Shown: positions 22,590 through 35,261, numbered from the stretch's first letter. The stretch is DNA of 64,000 nt from Oryzias latipes (GCF_002234675.1 NC_019871.2:24585466-24649465); one strand, 5' to 3'. Program-made: numbers and translations. Notes: generated from the sequence alone by a model not told the origin.

Positions 22590-25224
22590 ATTAAAACCTA
22601 CCAGAACTGCATGAGGTGTGGCAGCTGCACCAGCAGAGGCAGAAGTAAACAAAGAGGAGTTTTTGAATGGAACAACAGACTGAATGTGTGTCCACAAAAG
22701 ATGCTTTTTACTAAAGTTATGGCGTTCTTTAGTAGTTTAAATGTGTTGTATCCATTTGGAATTATCTTGATAGAATTGGGATTCAGCACAGTTTGATCTC
22801 TGTTTACTGAGTTAGTTTACAATTTTTGGTATTTCACAGTAAACGGAATCAACTGTTATGATTTGTTTACTTTTAAATTTAGGTTTTTCACTAAGAGCAA
22901 AAAAAGAGGCGTTTTTCTCATCTGTAAAATGTTGAGTTATTTCTGAATGGGCATTCTTTTCCCTTTCTAAAAGCGCTAATGTTTACAAAGCAGGGAAAAA
23001 CCTTTTTGTGCTGTTTTTATTATTTTCATTTCTGTGAGATCTGGAGAGTTCCTGCTTTCTATTGAGATCCTGTACGGTTTTCTTTCTTTTGATTGTGATG
23101 TTTGAGGACTTCACTTAAGACTGCTTGTGATATTTTGGGGTTTGTTGACCTTCTAAAATTGTTGCATGTAGTTTCAGTACAGTTTTGTGTGGATGACAAT
23201 CCTTACAAAAAGTTGAATTTCTTCCCTTCATTGTGGTATCCTGGATTATTGGATAGGATTGTGAAAAGCCTGCATATTAGTCTCCTAAAGTAATTAGGTC
23301 CGGGACAGGTCTAAACAAAAGGGTTAAATTACAAAGTGTGAAAAACAAAATCCTAATTTGTCCAGTTTCCTTCCAGTACTGACAGATTTAGCCACATATT
23401 AACATTTGAGGGAACTGTTTGAGAGTCACATGCAATCTGGCTGAGTGGACCCCTAAAGGTGAGACTGACCTACTTGAACACTGATTCAAAGCATGGCATC
23501 CGGGATCTCTGCTACCATGGCAACACGGCTGGAATGCATCTGCTTGTATAAACCTGTGCTCTGGTGGTCTCTTTGATGATCAATTCCAAGAGTTTGGCAT
23601 TAGTCTATGTTTGAGGTTCAAGGGGAGACAGGGGGGGGGGAGGCACAAGAAGAAAGAAGGTGGAGGAAGGAGAGATAGGGAGGGGCAGAAGAGAGGTTGA
23701 AGGTCAGCCAAACAAAAGGCTCTTTGGCTGCTGTTCCTTGGGTCAAGGCTTAGAGGGCAGGAAGTAGTGGAACAATATCCGGCACTTCAGGTTAGGACCT
23801 ACAACCCCCACCCCCGGCAATCTTGAGGCTCTTTCACTCTTGGGTCTTGACAATGTACTGATCAAAGAAGCTCTAACTTCTGTGGTGGGGGAGAAATGAG
23901 AAGGAAAAGCCCAGGAGGGATTCATGTGTGTGTTTGTGTGTGTTGTGGGTCAGTAGGTTTCGAGTCATTCCCCCAAATCCTAACATTCATCAATGTCTGG
24001 GAGACTGGGGCACGTCCCGGTTTCAGAGTTACTCATAAACAGGCTGGAAAGTAGCAAAAGACCTAGGGAGGGGTTTTATGCAGCTACATAACCTGTTTAA
24101 CTCAGAAGTAAAGGACAAATTCAATTTATGAGAGAATTAATGACATATTCAAGCAATTTTCCCATCATACACTAGTTTCCCCTGTTTTCAAGCGGGCAAA
24201 AAAAAAACAAGCTTCTCACCGACCTCTCATTTAGCACAGACTTTTAAGGTAAAATAATCACAGCTGGAGCCTAAAAATCCTACAAACCCAACCACTTCTA
24301 ACTTCATTTAAAATGAATAGAATTTTTTTAAAAGTGTTGTTTTGTAGTGATGTTTAGTTTTTGGATAAGTACTGCAACAACCCAAAGTTTTTTTTTAAGA
24401 GTTGCGTAACCTTTCTGTTATTTAATTGTTGACCTGCTGTCTAAAATGTCATAAAAAGATTTTTTCTGCGTGGCTTTTTTTTGTCAGATTAGTTTTCTCT
24501 AAATCCTAGTTTACTCTAAATCCTGATTCATATTCAGAGAGAACCAGATGCATTGCTTTATGGAAAATAAGTGACTGGAGTTTTAATAGTTTTGATGTTT
24601 GAATCATTAAATGAATTTTAAGAACATATAACTGCCTTTATTTGTACAGTACATCTTTGCACAAAGTTTTATTTTAAAATATTTCCCTTAACCAACTTAA
24701 AACATCCACACTAGTGTTTCTGTCCATAAACTGCATCCACTGCTGCTTGGTTTAAAAATTCTTTCAAATCAATAGCAAGCTCTAGCCTTTACACCCAAAA
24801 ACGTTTTGCACACGTGTCCAAAGTGTTGTGGCTTTTCTTCTAGACAGTTTTCATTTGGTAAGCATTAAGCCCAGGGTTAGCTGTACCACACCTCTTTGGC
24901 TCATGTTGGGACTTATAAACATCCTCTTGAAATGAAGGCAATTCAAATCCTTCTGAAATCACGTCCTACATCATAAATAAAGAAAATAGTTCATTTGGGA
25001 ATTTCATGGATAGTTACAACTGCTAAAAAGTCATATTCAGAATGCTGAAAGTCAGAAAATGCCCTTCAGATCTTGTTTATTAAAAAAAACAATAAAAATA
25101 CTTCATTGATTCCAGCTTGGGAAATTGGGTCGTTGCTGCCACCGTATCTAGGCTCAGTACAAACAAACAAACAATGAGTGACAATGAGCTAAAAACATTT
25201 CACCAAAATGTTAAATAGCGTATG
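22590..25224. other. intergenic; low-complexity G-rich patch
   Basis: No gene recognised. Around 23630-23720 there is purine-rich low-complexity sequence with a run of about ten G. Confidence 0.45.
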
Positions 25225-25455
25225 GAGCTCTTTCTTACCTTCTTAGAAGGCCCAAAGGGCTTTATAATCCCTGTCCCTTCACCCATTCACAGAGATATTT
25301 GCATAATGATGGCGGCTCTACTGCCTAACAGTGGTGCCAACCTATAACCACCTGGATCAATGTGGGGGTTCAGCGTCTTGCCCAGGGAGACTTTGACACA
25401 TGGACGGGCAAGGCAGGAACCGAACCTGTGATCCTCCAATCAGAGATTGACCCAT
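25225..25455 (-). repeat. tRNA-derived SINE, V-SINE-like
   Basis: On the minus strand a polymerase III B-box-like motif (GGTTCGGTTCC) precedes the typical fish SINE core CTGGGCAAGACGCTGAACCC, and a tail TATAAAGCCCTTTGGGC. The head is truncated. Confidence 0.6.
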
Positions 25456-28067
25456 CAAGATCTATTTAATAAATAAAAAATATTTGAAACGTGAAAGGTC
25501 TATAATAAACTAGGTATTTGCAGGCAAAACTTGAAAAAGGGAGAAATAACTTTAATAGTCCGACCCAGTGAGAAAATGTTGTGTTACTGTGAAACTGACA
25601 GGGACCCAAGGAAAACTCAGGATTTCTTGAATCGACTCAAAAAATATTGTGGAGACAACAAATGTAAGGTAAGGAGGTGGAGGGAAAGAAGCGGACGTGA
25701 ACCAACTTGTCACTTGGGGAGAAACTGTGGCATTGGGTGAGACAGGAGGAATGTCAATGACCCAGAAACCAGCCCAGCAAGTCCAGAGGGTGGAATGTTA
25801 GGCGCCTCCTTTACCTCACACAGAGAGCAACGGCTGCTTATCGTCACTGGTTTAAGAGAGGGCAACAGTTAACTCCTGCACCTTCCAGCTGGTGTTGAAA
25901 CAAAAAACTTTAAAAAATAAAAAACAAGGAATTCTATTTTCATTGCAGATTTGATTACACCATTGACAACACAAACTGAGATAATTCCTTGCCTTTTTTG
26001 TCAACTTAAGTTTTGCTTTACAACACATTTACTGTTGCTATTTAGACATATCATTTATCTTTTCGAAAATTTTTTGATTTAGGGCCACAATTAAGACAAA
26101 GCGTTTCAAATGCTAATAGAATAATGGCTTTTTAAATGAGAAAGGGTTATGGAGCTATACTCCCATCAAAAGTATTTTGCAGTTATCAAATTAAGCCTGC
26201 ACATCTGAAAATGAATTTGTAAATATATAATTATTATGTGCTTCTGCAAAATGAGCTGTCCTTTAAACAAAAACGATTTATGGCATCAAAATATGTTTGG
26301 GCATGTTTAAATAGATGTAGATATACAAGCTATAAAAATGTTTTGCGCACTTGTGTCTCACGCATAAGTGCTTTTTAGTGGTCTTGAGCAGTTGTACAGA
26401 CGCACAATCAAGTTACAACTTTGGATTTTTGTCCCGAAAAATGTTTTTGAACACAAAAAAACATTTTTTGCAAGTGTGCAAAAATGTTTTTACACCTTTT
26501 TAAAAATGTGCTCAAGCATTTAGCAGACAGACAGGATAAATCAGCATTTAAAAATACATGATTACTGGTTTTTTTTTACAGACACACAAATTGTGTTTGC
26601 AGATGCAATGAAATGAATATGAATTTATAGTTGTAGTGTGTATTGGCAAATGTAGATTTTTTTTGAATAAAGAGGATGATCAGTTTGTCAAAAAATAGTA
26701 GTATATAGTAGAGAACTGGAATTGTTAAAAAAAGAAGCTCTTTGGAGAAAGTCTGCATTAGAGGTGTATTACTTACTGATTGAAGTAATGAGCAGAGTGT
26801 TATCAAGCAAATTGTGCTAGTGTAAAATCAAAAATGTATAATCTTGACATGATTACTTCCTGAAACATTTGGTGAAAAACTGAGGTAAAGTCACAAATGT
26901 CTTTTACAAAAAAGGCAGCATGAGGTTCTTCCTTAGGCTAAGTTCACTTCTCTAGACTCTGAAGCATTTTTCTTGGACCCTCAGACAGTGAAACTATTCC
27001 CTGTGACCAGACAAATCAGCATTCCTGTGGTTTCAGACGGATACAGAGTTGTGTGTGAGTGTGACTTCTTACTCGACGGTTTGCCTTTGTTATCATTTAT
27101 TTTTTGCAACTCCACATATTTCAATCCTAAGATCCTGTTTCTTTTCTGAAAAGATAAGTATTTGTTTGAGTTTCTAGTTACAAGAATCCACTTGTTGCCA
27201 TTCCCTTTCCCTATTTAACTTATCTCTTGAGCTTAACTTGAATGTGTGTAGCTTGTCTGACTAAGTGTCACACTCTTAAAATGGAGTGACTCTGCTGCTT
27301 TCCTTTCTCAGTCAGACACCGGGTTATATTTCACTCCCAGGAATCTACTGGTCTTTTGTTGTTTTGGTCAATCAGTGATGGTGAAGCTGTCATTTCACTA
27401 GAAAAGGGAGTATTCTTTTGTGAGGGTCTTTGTTTTGGGAGGAGGAAGGATGGTTGGAGTTTCTGCTCTTTGTAGTTTACTCGATAACACAGTACCGATG
27501 TGAGTACAAACTTGTCCCATGTGTCACTCCCATCATTTTTATACACTAAGATGACAGCACTGAGGCTTTTTCTTCCACACAGGTGACCTACATTTGGGAT
27601 TTATTGAAGTAGTTTTGAAACACCAATGTCAGGGTATGAAACAATTTAAGCTTTTTTATTAAATACACAAAACATATATTTATACATAGAAAAAAAACAT
27701 TTACATTAATCTTAATAACATTTTCAAACAGTTAAAAAAAGCCTTTTTGCGATTTGGCAATGCTGATTTTTTTATTCTTTTTGCTGAAAAAACGGGAAGA
27801 CAGGTAGGTTCAGATAACACTTAAAATGACAGTGCAGGAAGGACTTTAAATCCATTGTCTTATTAAAAAAAAAGTGAAACCATTGAAGAATAACTTTTCC
27901 TGTTAGTTCCTCATGCAATGCCTAATGACCCGTTTGCCAAATTCATTCTTTTTTTCTATTCAGATTAAAGCTACAATCACATCTCAGTCTCTGAAGCTGT
28001 GTCCATAACTTAAAAAAAACATAAGGACTACTGCTAAAAGCAATGATGGAATTAATACGTGTGGCAT
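25456..28067. other. intergenic, nothing recognised
   Basis: AT-rich sequence. A stretch at 26330-26510 has several GCAAAAATGTTTTT-like repeats but no defined element. Confidence 0.4.
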
Positions 28068-28204
28068 GTAGCATGGTGGTGAAGTAGTTAGCACTCTTGC
28101 CTATCAGCACGATCACCCTGGTTTGAATCCCAGCTGGGTGCATTCTGTGTGAAGTTTGTGTGTTCTTTTTCTACATGCTTTGGTTTTCTCTGGGTGTTCC
28201 TGCT
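28068..28204 (+). repeat. tRNA-like repeat head
   Basis: Resembles a widespread teleost repeat: AGCATGGTGGTGAAGTAGTTAGC (A-box-like) followed by GGTTTGAATCCCAGCT (B-box-like) and GTGTGAAGTTTGTGTGTTCT. It cannot fold as a working tRNA because it lacks paired stems, so it is called a repeat. Confidence 0.55.
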
Positions 28205-28338
28205 AGATATGCCATAGGAAGACATGTAAGGGTTAATGGCCGACGAATAATGCATTATCACTTTATGACGTACGCTGTGGAAGCCTGAACCGTCCAACGC
28301 GAAGGCCATTAAGGCGTTAATGGAAGGCGTTAAGGCCA

Positions 28339-28725
28339 TTAACCCGCTTATATACCATGGTCACTTACAAAATAAATAAAATAAATAAATAGTAACCAGT
28401 TTTTAATTGTTTTTTTCCAATTTGGATCACTTTTCTCACAAAAAGCGAATTATATGTTATGTGGTAACATAACAAATAGTCCAGAGACTATTTGAACTAT
28501 AGCATCAGTTCAGAGAGAAAGTTCAACTCTTACCACTTGTTTTTGTCCAAATGATGAAGCAAAAGGTCTTTTTAAAGAAGCTGGCGCAGTGATACAAAAC
28601 ATTTAAGCTAGGTGACCGGAACTTCTTTTTTCACAGTGCAGTTATCCTGTGGTTTATCACTTTTTAATGCACACCTAGCAGCCAATCAGAATCGAGTATT
28701 CACCATGGTATAAGCTTTGTTAATC
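28339..28725. repeat. inverted-repeat element, CCATGGTATA type
   Basis: The left end reads TTAACCCGCTTATATACC and the right end, reversed, TTAACAAAGCTTATACC, both followed by ATGGT. The interior has no coding potential. A run of GGCGTTAA/GGCCATTAA repeats lies just left of it (28300-28340). Confidence 0.45.
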
Positions 28726-30942
28726 GGTTGGTAGGTTAACAGGTGGTTTTACATTGTCCCATAGCTGTGAGTGTGCATGGCTGTATGTCTCTGTGTTGCC
28801 CTGCAGTGGACTGCCACATTGCTTAGGGTGTACCCTGCCTTTGCCCTTCATTGACTGGATGGGCTCTCCGAATGGGAATTCAGAGGGATTAGACAATAGA
28901 TTCAGCCTTGTCATCATGACTCTCCCGATCCCAATGTTTGTTCAGGCATAATAGGTTGAATGGGTTTCTCAGAATGAACTGATTTCAAATGATTTTTCTG
29001 GCAAACTAGAACAAAGACATTGCACAAAAGGCAAGAAAATAGACTAACAGGATCCACTGCCAGCATTCTACAAGTTATACTGTGTGTTTCAGTCCTGGTC
29101 CCCAAGTATCACTACCCTACCCTGCTGGCTTGTTTGTTTCTCCGCTGTATTACACCCAAGCTCATCAGATCTTCATCAAACTCATGCACATGCGTTTAAA
29201 TAGCAGTTATTAAATTTAGATTGAAAAGGTCATGCTTTAAGTGTCAGGCTTCATGTCTTCTGCTTACCTCAGCCCGGGCTTCCGTCCAAGCAGATTCCTC
29301 ACAACAAGTTACAATGGAGGTGTTTAAAGAAGAAGCAGGAGTTGTGTACCCTCAACTAACAAAAATCTCAGACACTGCCAGACAAGAGCAACTCTGATAG
29401 AACTGGAGGTGTTGGTTTATGAAGGTTAAACATACTGCAGATTCCTAATTTGACAGATCACAAAAAACATGTTCAGAGCAAATGTTGAAATAATTTGACA
29501 TGGTTTCCTTGGTTACTAGCTCTTTTCATGTGTGGGATGAGGAGGATTTTGATTTGTGATTTGTAATGCGCATGCTTACTACAGAGAATTTAAGGAAGCT
29601 AGTTCATTCTCTGCAAGACTAAATTGTTATTGTATTCTGAATCAATTTACCCTCATAAACAATTTAAAATGAACAGAAAAAATGATCCTAGTTGGACTAC
29701 TGTGTAAAAGGTTATTTCAAGCCATTTTGCTTTCACTTTGTTGGGGTCTGTTTCTATAAAAAATAAACTTAAATTAAAAAACAATTGTTAATGAAAGAAC
29801 AGTACAGTATAAAACCAAATAAGAGTTACAGACATTTCCAGTGAAAAGGGAACAAGAAAAAAAATAAGTAGTTGTCAAAATGTAACAAAAAACATTAACT
29901 TGAAATTATTAGCATAAAGAAACTGGTGAGTCAGCTAAATATGAAAATTCAGCATAATTAGTTCTTCCCTTTTATTTCTGTACTGGCGCAACTGGTAGAA
30001 TTTGTATTTCTCCATCTTTTACATGTCTGGCTGAACCAGAAAGCTGAAAACTGAAAACTGAGTTCTCCAAGTAGGTGACAGAATCATAAGGTCTCTAATG
30101 TTAAGAAAGAGCTTGTTTGTTTACGGTCCTACTCAAAGAATACCCTATATTTCGTTTCATAGTACATTTGACCCCAAGTACATTTTGTTTGATTGCTGTG
30201 ATCACAATTGTTTCAGCTTTGCCTGCATGCAGAGGTGTGCTATGGTCCTGTTCCCTGGACTCACGGACAGTACAATTGTGCTGTGAGAGCAATGTGGACA
30301 CACTGTAGCCCATCTGTAACCTCTAGGTTCAAAGTGAAGGGAAAACATAGGCTAACAGACCATTCAGATTGCCACACAAATTTTACAAACATGATGACAA
30401 AGGGGAGCTGAAGTAAAGTCTGCTTGACTCAACATAGTTGGGCCACAAACATAATTGGTGACATTCTGTAGGTAAGCTGTAAAGTGCCTTATGGATGGAA
30501 AGAGTAAACATTGCTAGCAACTGTACCAGCCTGTGTACTAACCTGAGTGGTAACGATAAAGGACTACTTAAAGTGCAGCAAGATGCGGCAAAAAGTCGAC
30601 TCCCTGTCAAGTTTTCAGAACAGTTTATCACAGATGGTGTGCTGTGTGTAGATTCTAACACTTCTGCTCACTTATGATAGGCAGATGGTACATTAGGTTA
30701 GTGTTAATTTTTCCGACATAATTTATTAAGTACGCTTTGGACTGCAGGGAAAAGACTGCTGTCACACACGGTGGATGTGATTTAATCTGGGTACAAATTT
30801 TGTTCTTAAGCTTTTCTATTCAAAAAATGAGCTTTCAACCATGAATCCATGGGAATTAGTGAAGTGGAGGGAAATTTGGTGTCCCCTGAGCACTTCTTAA
30901 AAGCTGAAATTGGGTAAAATCAGCCACTAAAATGGCATATGC
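28726..30942. other. intergenic, nothing recognised
   Basis: No supported gene or repeat in this stretch before the RTE insertion. Confidence 0.4.
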
Positions 30943-30959
30943 TTACATTACACATGCAT
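30943..30959. repeat. target-site duplication, left copy
   Basis: TTACATTACACATGCAT, identical to 34094-34110; it marks the 3' boundary of the RTE insertion. Confidence 0.9.
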
Positions 30960-33900
30960 TCTTCTTTCTCTTTCGGCTTTTCCCATCAGGGGTCGCCACA
31001 GCGAATCATCCTTTTCCACCTCACTCTATCATGGACATCTTCTACCCTAACATTAGCCAACTTCATGTCCTCTGTTAAGACATCCATGTATCTCCTCTTT
31101 GGCCGTCCTCTTGCCCTCCTGCCAGGCAGCTCCATCTCCAACATCCTTCTACCAATATATCCACTATCCCTCCTCTGAACATGTCCAAACCATCTCAGTC
31201 TGGCTTCTCTGACTTTGTCGCTGACACAGGCAACATGAGCCGTCCCTCTGATGTACTCGTTCCTTATCCTGTCTAACCTGGTCACTCCTAAGGAGAACCT
31301 CAACATCTTCATCTCTGCTACCTCCAAATCAGCCTCTTGTCTCTGTCTCACTGCTACCGTCTCTAACCCATAGAGCAGAGCTGGTCTCACCACTGTCTTG
31401 TACACCTTTCCTTTGAGTCTTGCTGGCACTCTTCTGTCACACAACACTCCTGACACTTTCCTCCAACCGCTCCAACCTGCCTGCACTCGCCTCTTCACCT
31501 CTTTTCCACAATCCCCATCACACTGAACTGTTGACCCCAAGTACTTAAACTCCTGCACCTTCTTCACCTCAGTCCCCTGTAACCTAATGCTTCTACCTTG
31601 ATCCCTCTCGTTCAGACACATGTATTCTGTCTTACTACGACTGACCTTCATACCTCTTCTTTCCAGAGCAAACCTCCACCTCTCTAGCTGTTCCTCCACC
31701 TGCTCTCTACTCTCACTGCAAATTACAATGTCATCCGCAAACATCATTGTCCAGGGAGATTCCTGTCTTACCTCGTCTGTCAGCCTGTCCATCAGCATAG
31801 CAAACAAAAAAGGACTCAAAGCTGATCCTTGGTGTAGTCCCACCTCCACCTTGAACTCCTCTGTCTGACCTACAGCACATCTCACCACCGTCATACTTCT
31901 CTCATACATGTCCTGAACTACTCTGACATACTTTTCTGCCACTCCAGACGACCTCATACAGTACCACAGCTCCTCCCTCGGCACCCTGTCATACGCCTTC
32001 TCTAAATCTACGAACACACAATGCAGCTCCTTCTGACCTTCTCTGTACTTTTCCATCAACATTCTCAAAGCAAAAATGGCATCAGTGGTGCTCTTACGGG
32101 GCATGAAACCATACTGCTGCTCACAAATCTCCACCTTCTTCCTAAGCCTGGCTTCCACTACTCTTTCCCACAGCTTCATTGTGTGGCTCATCAACTTTAT
32201 TCCTCTATAGTTGCTGCAGTTCTGCGTGTCACCCTTGTTCTTAAAGATTGGGACCAGAACGCTTCTCCTCCATTCCTCAGGCATCTTCTCACTCTCTAAA
32301 ATCCTATTGAACAACCTTGTTAGAAATTCCACTGCTGTCTCTCCTAGGCACTTCCATACCTCCACAGGTACGTCATCAGGACCAACGGCCTTTCCGCTCT
32401 TCATCCTTTTCAGAGCCTTCCTAACCTCATCCTTTCCAATCTCTGCTACTTCCTGCTCCACAACAACCACATCTTCCTCCCTTCTTTCCCTGTCATTTTC
32501 CTCGTTCATCAGCTCCTCAAAATACTCCTTCCATCTTTTCTGTACACTCTCTTGGGTTGTTAGCACCTTTCCATCTCTGTCCTTAATCACCCTTATCTGT
32601 TGCACGTCCTTCCCATCTCTGTCTCTCTGTCTGGCTAGCCTGTACAAGTCCTTCTCTCCTTCCTTTGTGTCTAACCTGTCATATAGCTCATCGTAAGCTT
32701 TCTGTTTGGCCTTTGCCACCTCTCTCTTCACTCTACGCTGCGCTTCCTTGTACTCCTGTCTACCTTCCTCAGTCCTTTCTACATCCCACTTCCTTTTAGC
32801 CAACCTCTTCCTCTGGACGCATTCCTGTACTTCCTCATTCCACCACCAAGTCTCTTTACCGTCTTTCCTCTTTCCAGATGACACACCTAGCACCTTCCTA
32901 CCTGTTTCCCTGATAATCTCTGCTGTAGTTTCCCAGTCCTCTGGAAGCTCATCCTGACCACCCAGGACCTGCCTCAACTTCTGCCTAAATTCCTCACAAG
33001 TTTCTTCATTCTGTAGCTTCCACCACTTGGTCTTCTTTTCTGTTTTCCCTCTCTTCTTCTTCCTGACCTCCAGAGTCATCTTACACACCACCATGCGGTG
33101 CTGTCTGGCTACACTCTCTCCTACCACCACTTTGCAGTCATTAACCTCTCTCAAATGACCTCGTCTACATAGGATGTAGTCCACCTGAGTACTCCTACCT
33201 CCACTTCTGTATGTCACTCTATGTTCCTCTCTCTTCTGGAAGTAAGTGTTGACTACAGCCATTTCCATCCTCTTCGCAAAGTCCACCACCATCTGTCCCT
33301 CCAGATTCCTTTCCTTCACACCAAACCTGCCCATCACCTCCTCATCACCTCTGTTGCCCTCACCAACATGCCCATTAAAGTCTGCTCCAATAACAACTCT
33401 CTCTCCTCTGGGAAAACTCTCTATGACCTCATCCAACTCACTCCAGAATCTCTCCTTCACTTCTAACTCACAGCCAACCTGTGGCGCATACCCACTGACT
33501 ACATTCACCATCACCCCTTCAATTTCTAACTTTAGGCTCATCATCCTGTCTGAGACTCTTTTCACCTCTAGAACACTGTTTACAAACTCCCCCTTCAGAA
33601 TCACTCCTACCCCGTTTCTCTTCCTATCAACACCATGATAGAACAGTTTGTATCCTCCTCCAATACTACGTGCCTTGCTGCCCTTCCACCTTGTCTCCTG
33701 CACACACAGTACATCTACCTTCCTTCTCTCCATCATGTCTGCCAGCTCTCTGCCTTTCCCTGTCATTGTGCCAACGTTAAGAGTCCCTATTCTCAAACCT
33801 ATGTTCCTGCCTTTTCCCTTCTCTCTCTGGCCACGGACCCTTCTGCCTCCCCTCTTTCTTCCACCAACAGTAGTCAAATTTCCACCGACACCCTGTAGGT

Positions 33901-34093
33901 TAACAGCATCGGTGGCGGTCGTTGTTAACCCGGGCCTCGACCGATCCGGTATGTCTAAAGTGTTGTGGATGATTCGCATGGTTATTTTGGCAATTTTTTT
34001 ACGCCGGATGCCCTTCCTGACGCAACCCTCTCTATTTATCCGGGCTTGGGACCGGCACAGAAGTTACTGGCTTGCAACCCCTGTGGCTAGATT
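30960..34093 (-). mobile_element. full-length RTE-clade LINE with 17-bp target duplication
   Basis: A non-LTR retrotransposon on the minus strand, about 3.13 kb, the normal full length for the clade. TTACATTACACATGCAT occurs at 30943-30959 and again at 34094-34110, bracketing the element exactly. The 5' leader (about 110 bp) contains AGAGGGTTGCGTCAGGAAGG, a signature of fish RTE elements. The 3' end is very short after the stop codon and closes with GCCGAAAGAGAAAGAAG, without poly(A). The single ORF is intact. Confidence 0.93.
30986..33979 (-). CDS. RTE endonuclease-reverse transcriptase, 997 aa
   Basis: One uninterrupted ORF, often annotated in fish as craniofacial development protein 2-like. 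An AP endonuclease domain fills about residues 62-300: N68 (GTLNVG), E95 (VQETRW), D200 and N202 (GADFNGH), D267 (QVDYI) and H294 (RQHRMV). The reverse transcriptase spans about 515-800: D658 in FVDLEKAYDRVP, motif B GLHQGSALSPFLF (714-726) and FADD at 747-750. The C-terminal part includes RLRWFGHVQRRDSGYIGRRM and ends RCGDP. All catalytic positions I can check are present and there is no frameshift or stop, so it could be recently active. The ATG at 33979 is the first in frame and sits just after the conserved leader. Confidence 0.93.
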   Translation of the reverse strand: MRIIHNTLDIPDRSRPGLTTTATDAVNLQGVGGNLTTVGGRKRGGRRVRGQREKGKGRNIGLRIGTLNVGTMTGKGRELADMMERRKVDVLCVQETRWKGSKARSIGGGYKLFYHGVDRKRNGVGVILKGEFVNSVLEVKRVSDRMMSLKLEIEGVMVNVVSGYAPQVGCELEVKERFWSELDEVIESFPRGERVVIGADFNGHVGEGNRGDEEVMGRFGVKERNLEGQMVVDFAKRMEMAVVNTYFQKREEHRVTYRSGGRSTQVDYILCRRGHLREVNDCKVVVGESVARQHRMVVCKMTLEVRKKKRGKTEKKTKWWKLQNEETCEEFRQKLRQVLGGQDELPEDWETTAEIIRETGRKVLGVSSGKRKDGKETWWWNEEVQECVQRKRLAKRKWDVERTEEGRQEYKEAQRRVKREVAKAKQKAYDELYDRLDTKEGEKDLYRLARQRDRDGKDVQQIRVIKDRDGKVLTTQESVQKRWKEYFEELMNEENDRERREEDVVVVEQEVAEIGKDEVRKALKRMKSGKAVGPDDVPVEVWKCLGETAVEFLTRLFNRILESEKMPEEWRRSVLVPIFKNKGDTQNCSNYRGIKLMSHTMKLWERVVEARLRKKVEICEQQYGFMPRKSTTDAIFALRMLMEKYREGQKELHCVFVDLEKAYDRVPREELWYCMRSSGVAEKYVRVVQDMYERSMTVVRCAVGQTEEFKVEVGLHQGSALSPFLFAMLMDRLTDEVRQESPWTMMFADDIVICSESREQVEEQLERWRFALERRGMKVSRSKTEYMCLNERDQGRSIRLQGTEVKKVQEFKYLGSTVQCDGDCGKEVKRRVQAGWSGWRKVSGVLCDRRVPARLKGKVYKTVVRPALLYGLETVAVRQRQEADLEVAEMKMLRFSLGVTRLDRIRNEYIRGTAHVACVSDKVREARLRWFGHVQRRDSGYIGRRMLEMELPGRRARGRPKRRYMDVLTEDMKLANVRVEDVHDRVRWKRMIRCGDP

Positions 34094-34110
34094 TTACATT
34101 ACACATGCAT
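34094..34110. repeat. target-site duplication, right copy
   Basis: TTACATTACACATGCAT, identical to 30943-30959; it marks the 5' boundary of the RTE insertion. Confidence 0.9.
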
Positions 34111-34124
34111 ATACTTTCTTATTC

Positions 34125-34240
34125 ACTTATTCATGGCTCAAACCGCTTTACAGTCATGGTCCTACTTGTCCATTCACACTAATATTACGGCAGCACTCCC
34201 ATGCAGGGGGCCAACTATACCACAGATGAGCAATGTAAGG
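34125..34240. repeat. SINE core remnant
   Basis: CCATTCACACTAATATTACG followed by GCAGCACTCCCATGCAGGGGGCC resembles the central part of the tRNA-derived SINE at 25225, reversed. Both ends are missing. It is adjacent to the RTE insertion site. Confidence 0.35.
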
Positions 34241-34243
34241 TAT

Positions 34244-34385
34244 GGTCACATGTACCTGTATGAGGGTTGACCTGTACGGGTTGCTGTGGTTGCCACGGGT
34301 ACTATCAGTGCTACAAGTGCTGCAGTCAATCTGCAGGGTTTCACTTTTGGATGGCCTTCTGCCCTTATCCGAGGTTCTGCCTTGG
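34244..34385. repeat. Family C element, partial copy 4
   Basis: It begins GGTCACATGTACCTGTATGA and GGGTTGACC, like the left ends of copies at 39189 and 62816; similarity fades after about 140 bp. Confidence 0.5.
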
Positions 34386-35261
34386 AGTAACTAATGAAAC
34401 TGTGCTCATGTAGGAAACAGAACAAAGAACAAAATCATGGTAAGGGGTTATAGAACAAAAAATGTCTTGTAGGTTAGTTGTGGCACTTCGGCACCTATCA
34501 TTTCCAGTTTTCAGTTAGACAACAGTAGGACAACAAGCGCAAAATCTTGAAACTGTACTGCCACAGGTTTAATATTAAAGCTTCCTGAGGGAAGCATGAG
34601 CCAATATAAACCAACCATGCATTCAGAAAAAATTGATGAAACAGGAGCACAGATAGATAGTCTTTAATGCTACGTTCACAGTGGCCCTGTGACACTAAAT
34701 GCCCATTTTTGAACATGTGTTTAGCCCACGGTGTTCACACTGGACTGTTGCTTCCTGATACTATCAGTAACCTACAGTTGGAAGAGGCTTTGTGCGAAAT
34801 GTCAAAGAGGTGAACATTTTGTGAATCTTGCTCCAGGCTTTTTCTTTCACAGCTCTCTTTTGATATATGAAAGACTTGGTGTCATAGAGTGCCAGCGGGG
34901 GCACAAACCACAGTTATTAATTTCTGCTCCATGATCAATTTTTTAACGGTTGCCACTTCATTAAAGGGATACTACCTATATACAGTGTGTCACTACCAAA
35001 TTCCTTATCTAGTCCCTGATCAGTCATAGTTCAACCCGTAACATTTTTTGTGTGTAGTCTTAAAAACCTACCTACGTGTAAAAATGAGTGTTTTAAATGT
35101 GAAGCCTGAAACGCGCTTATACATAGACTTTTCATTGAAAGTGGTCGTGTGAACGTGGCTTTTCAGTAAGAGAAACTAATAACCCGGAAATCATTAAGCC
35201 CTCTTGGGGGCCCAAAATCACTTGCCCAGTACTACTAAAACAAAGGGATTCCGTCTCACTG
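34386..35261. other. intergenic, nothing recognised
   Basis: No gene or repeat family recognised. Confidence 0.4.

Noticed and set aside
28068..28204. tRNA gene
   Set aside because: A- and B-box-like motifs are present, but no cloverleaf can be formed; it matches a dispersed fish repeat.
31620..34229. Plus-strand reading frames inside the RTE element
   Set aside because: They are antisense to the intact 997-aa ORF and have no protein-like features beyond Ser/Thr/Pro-rich composition.
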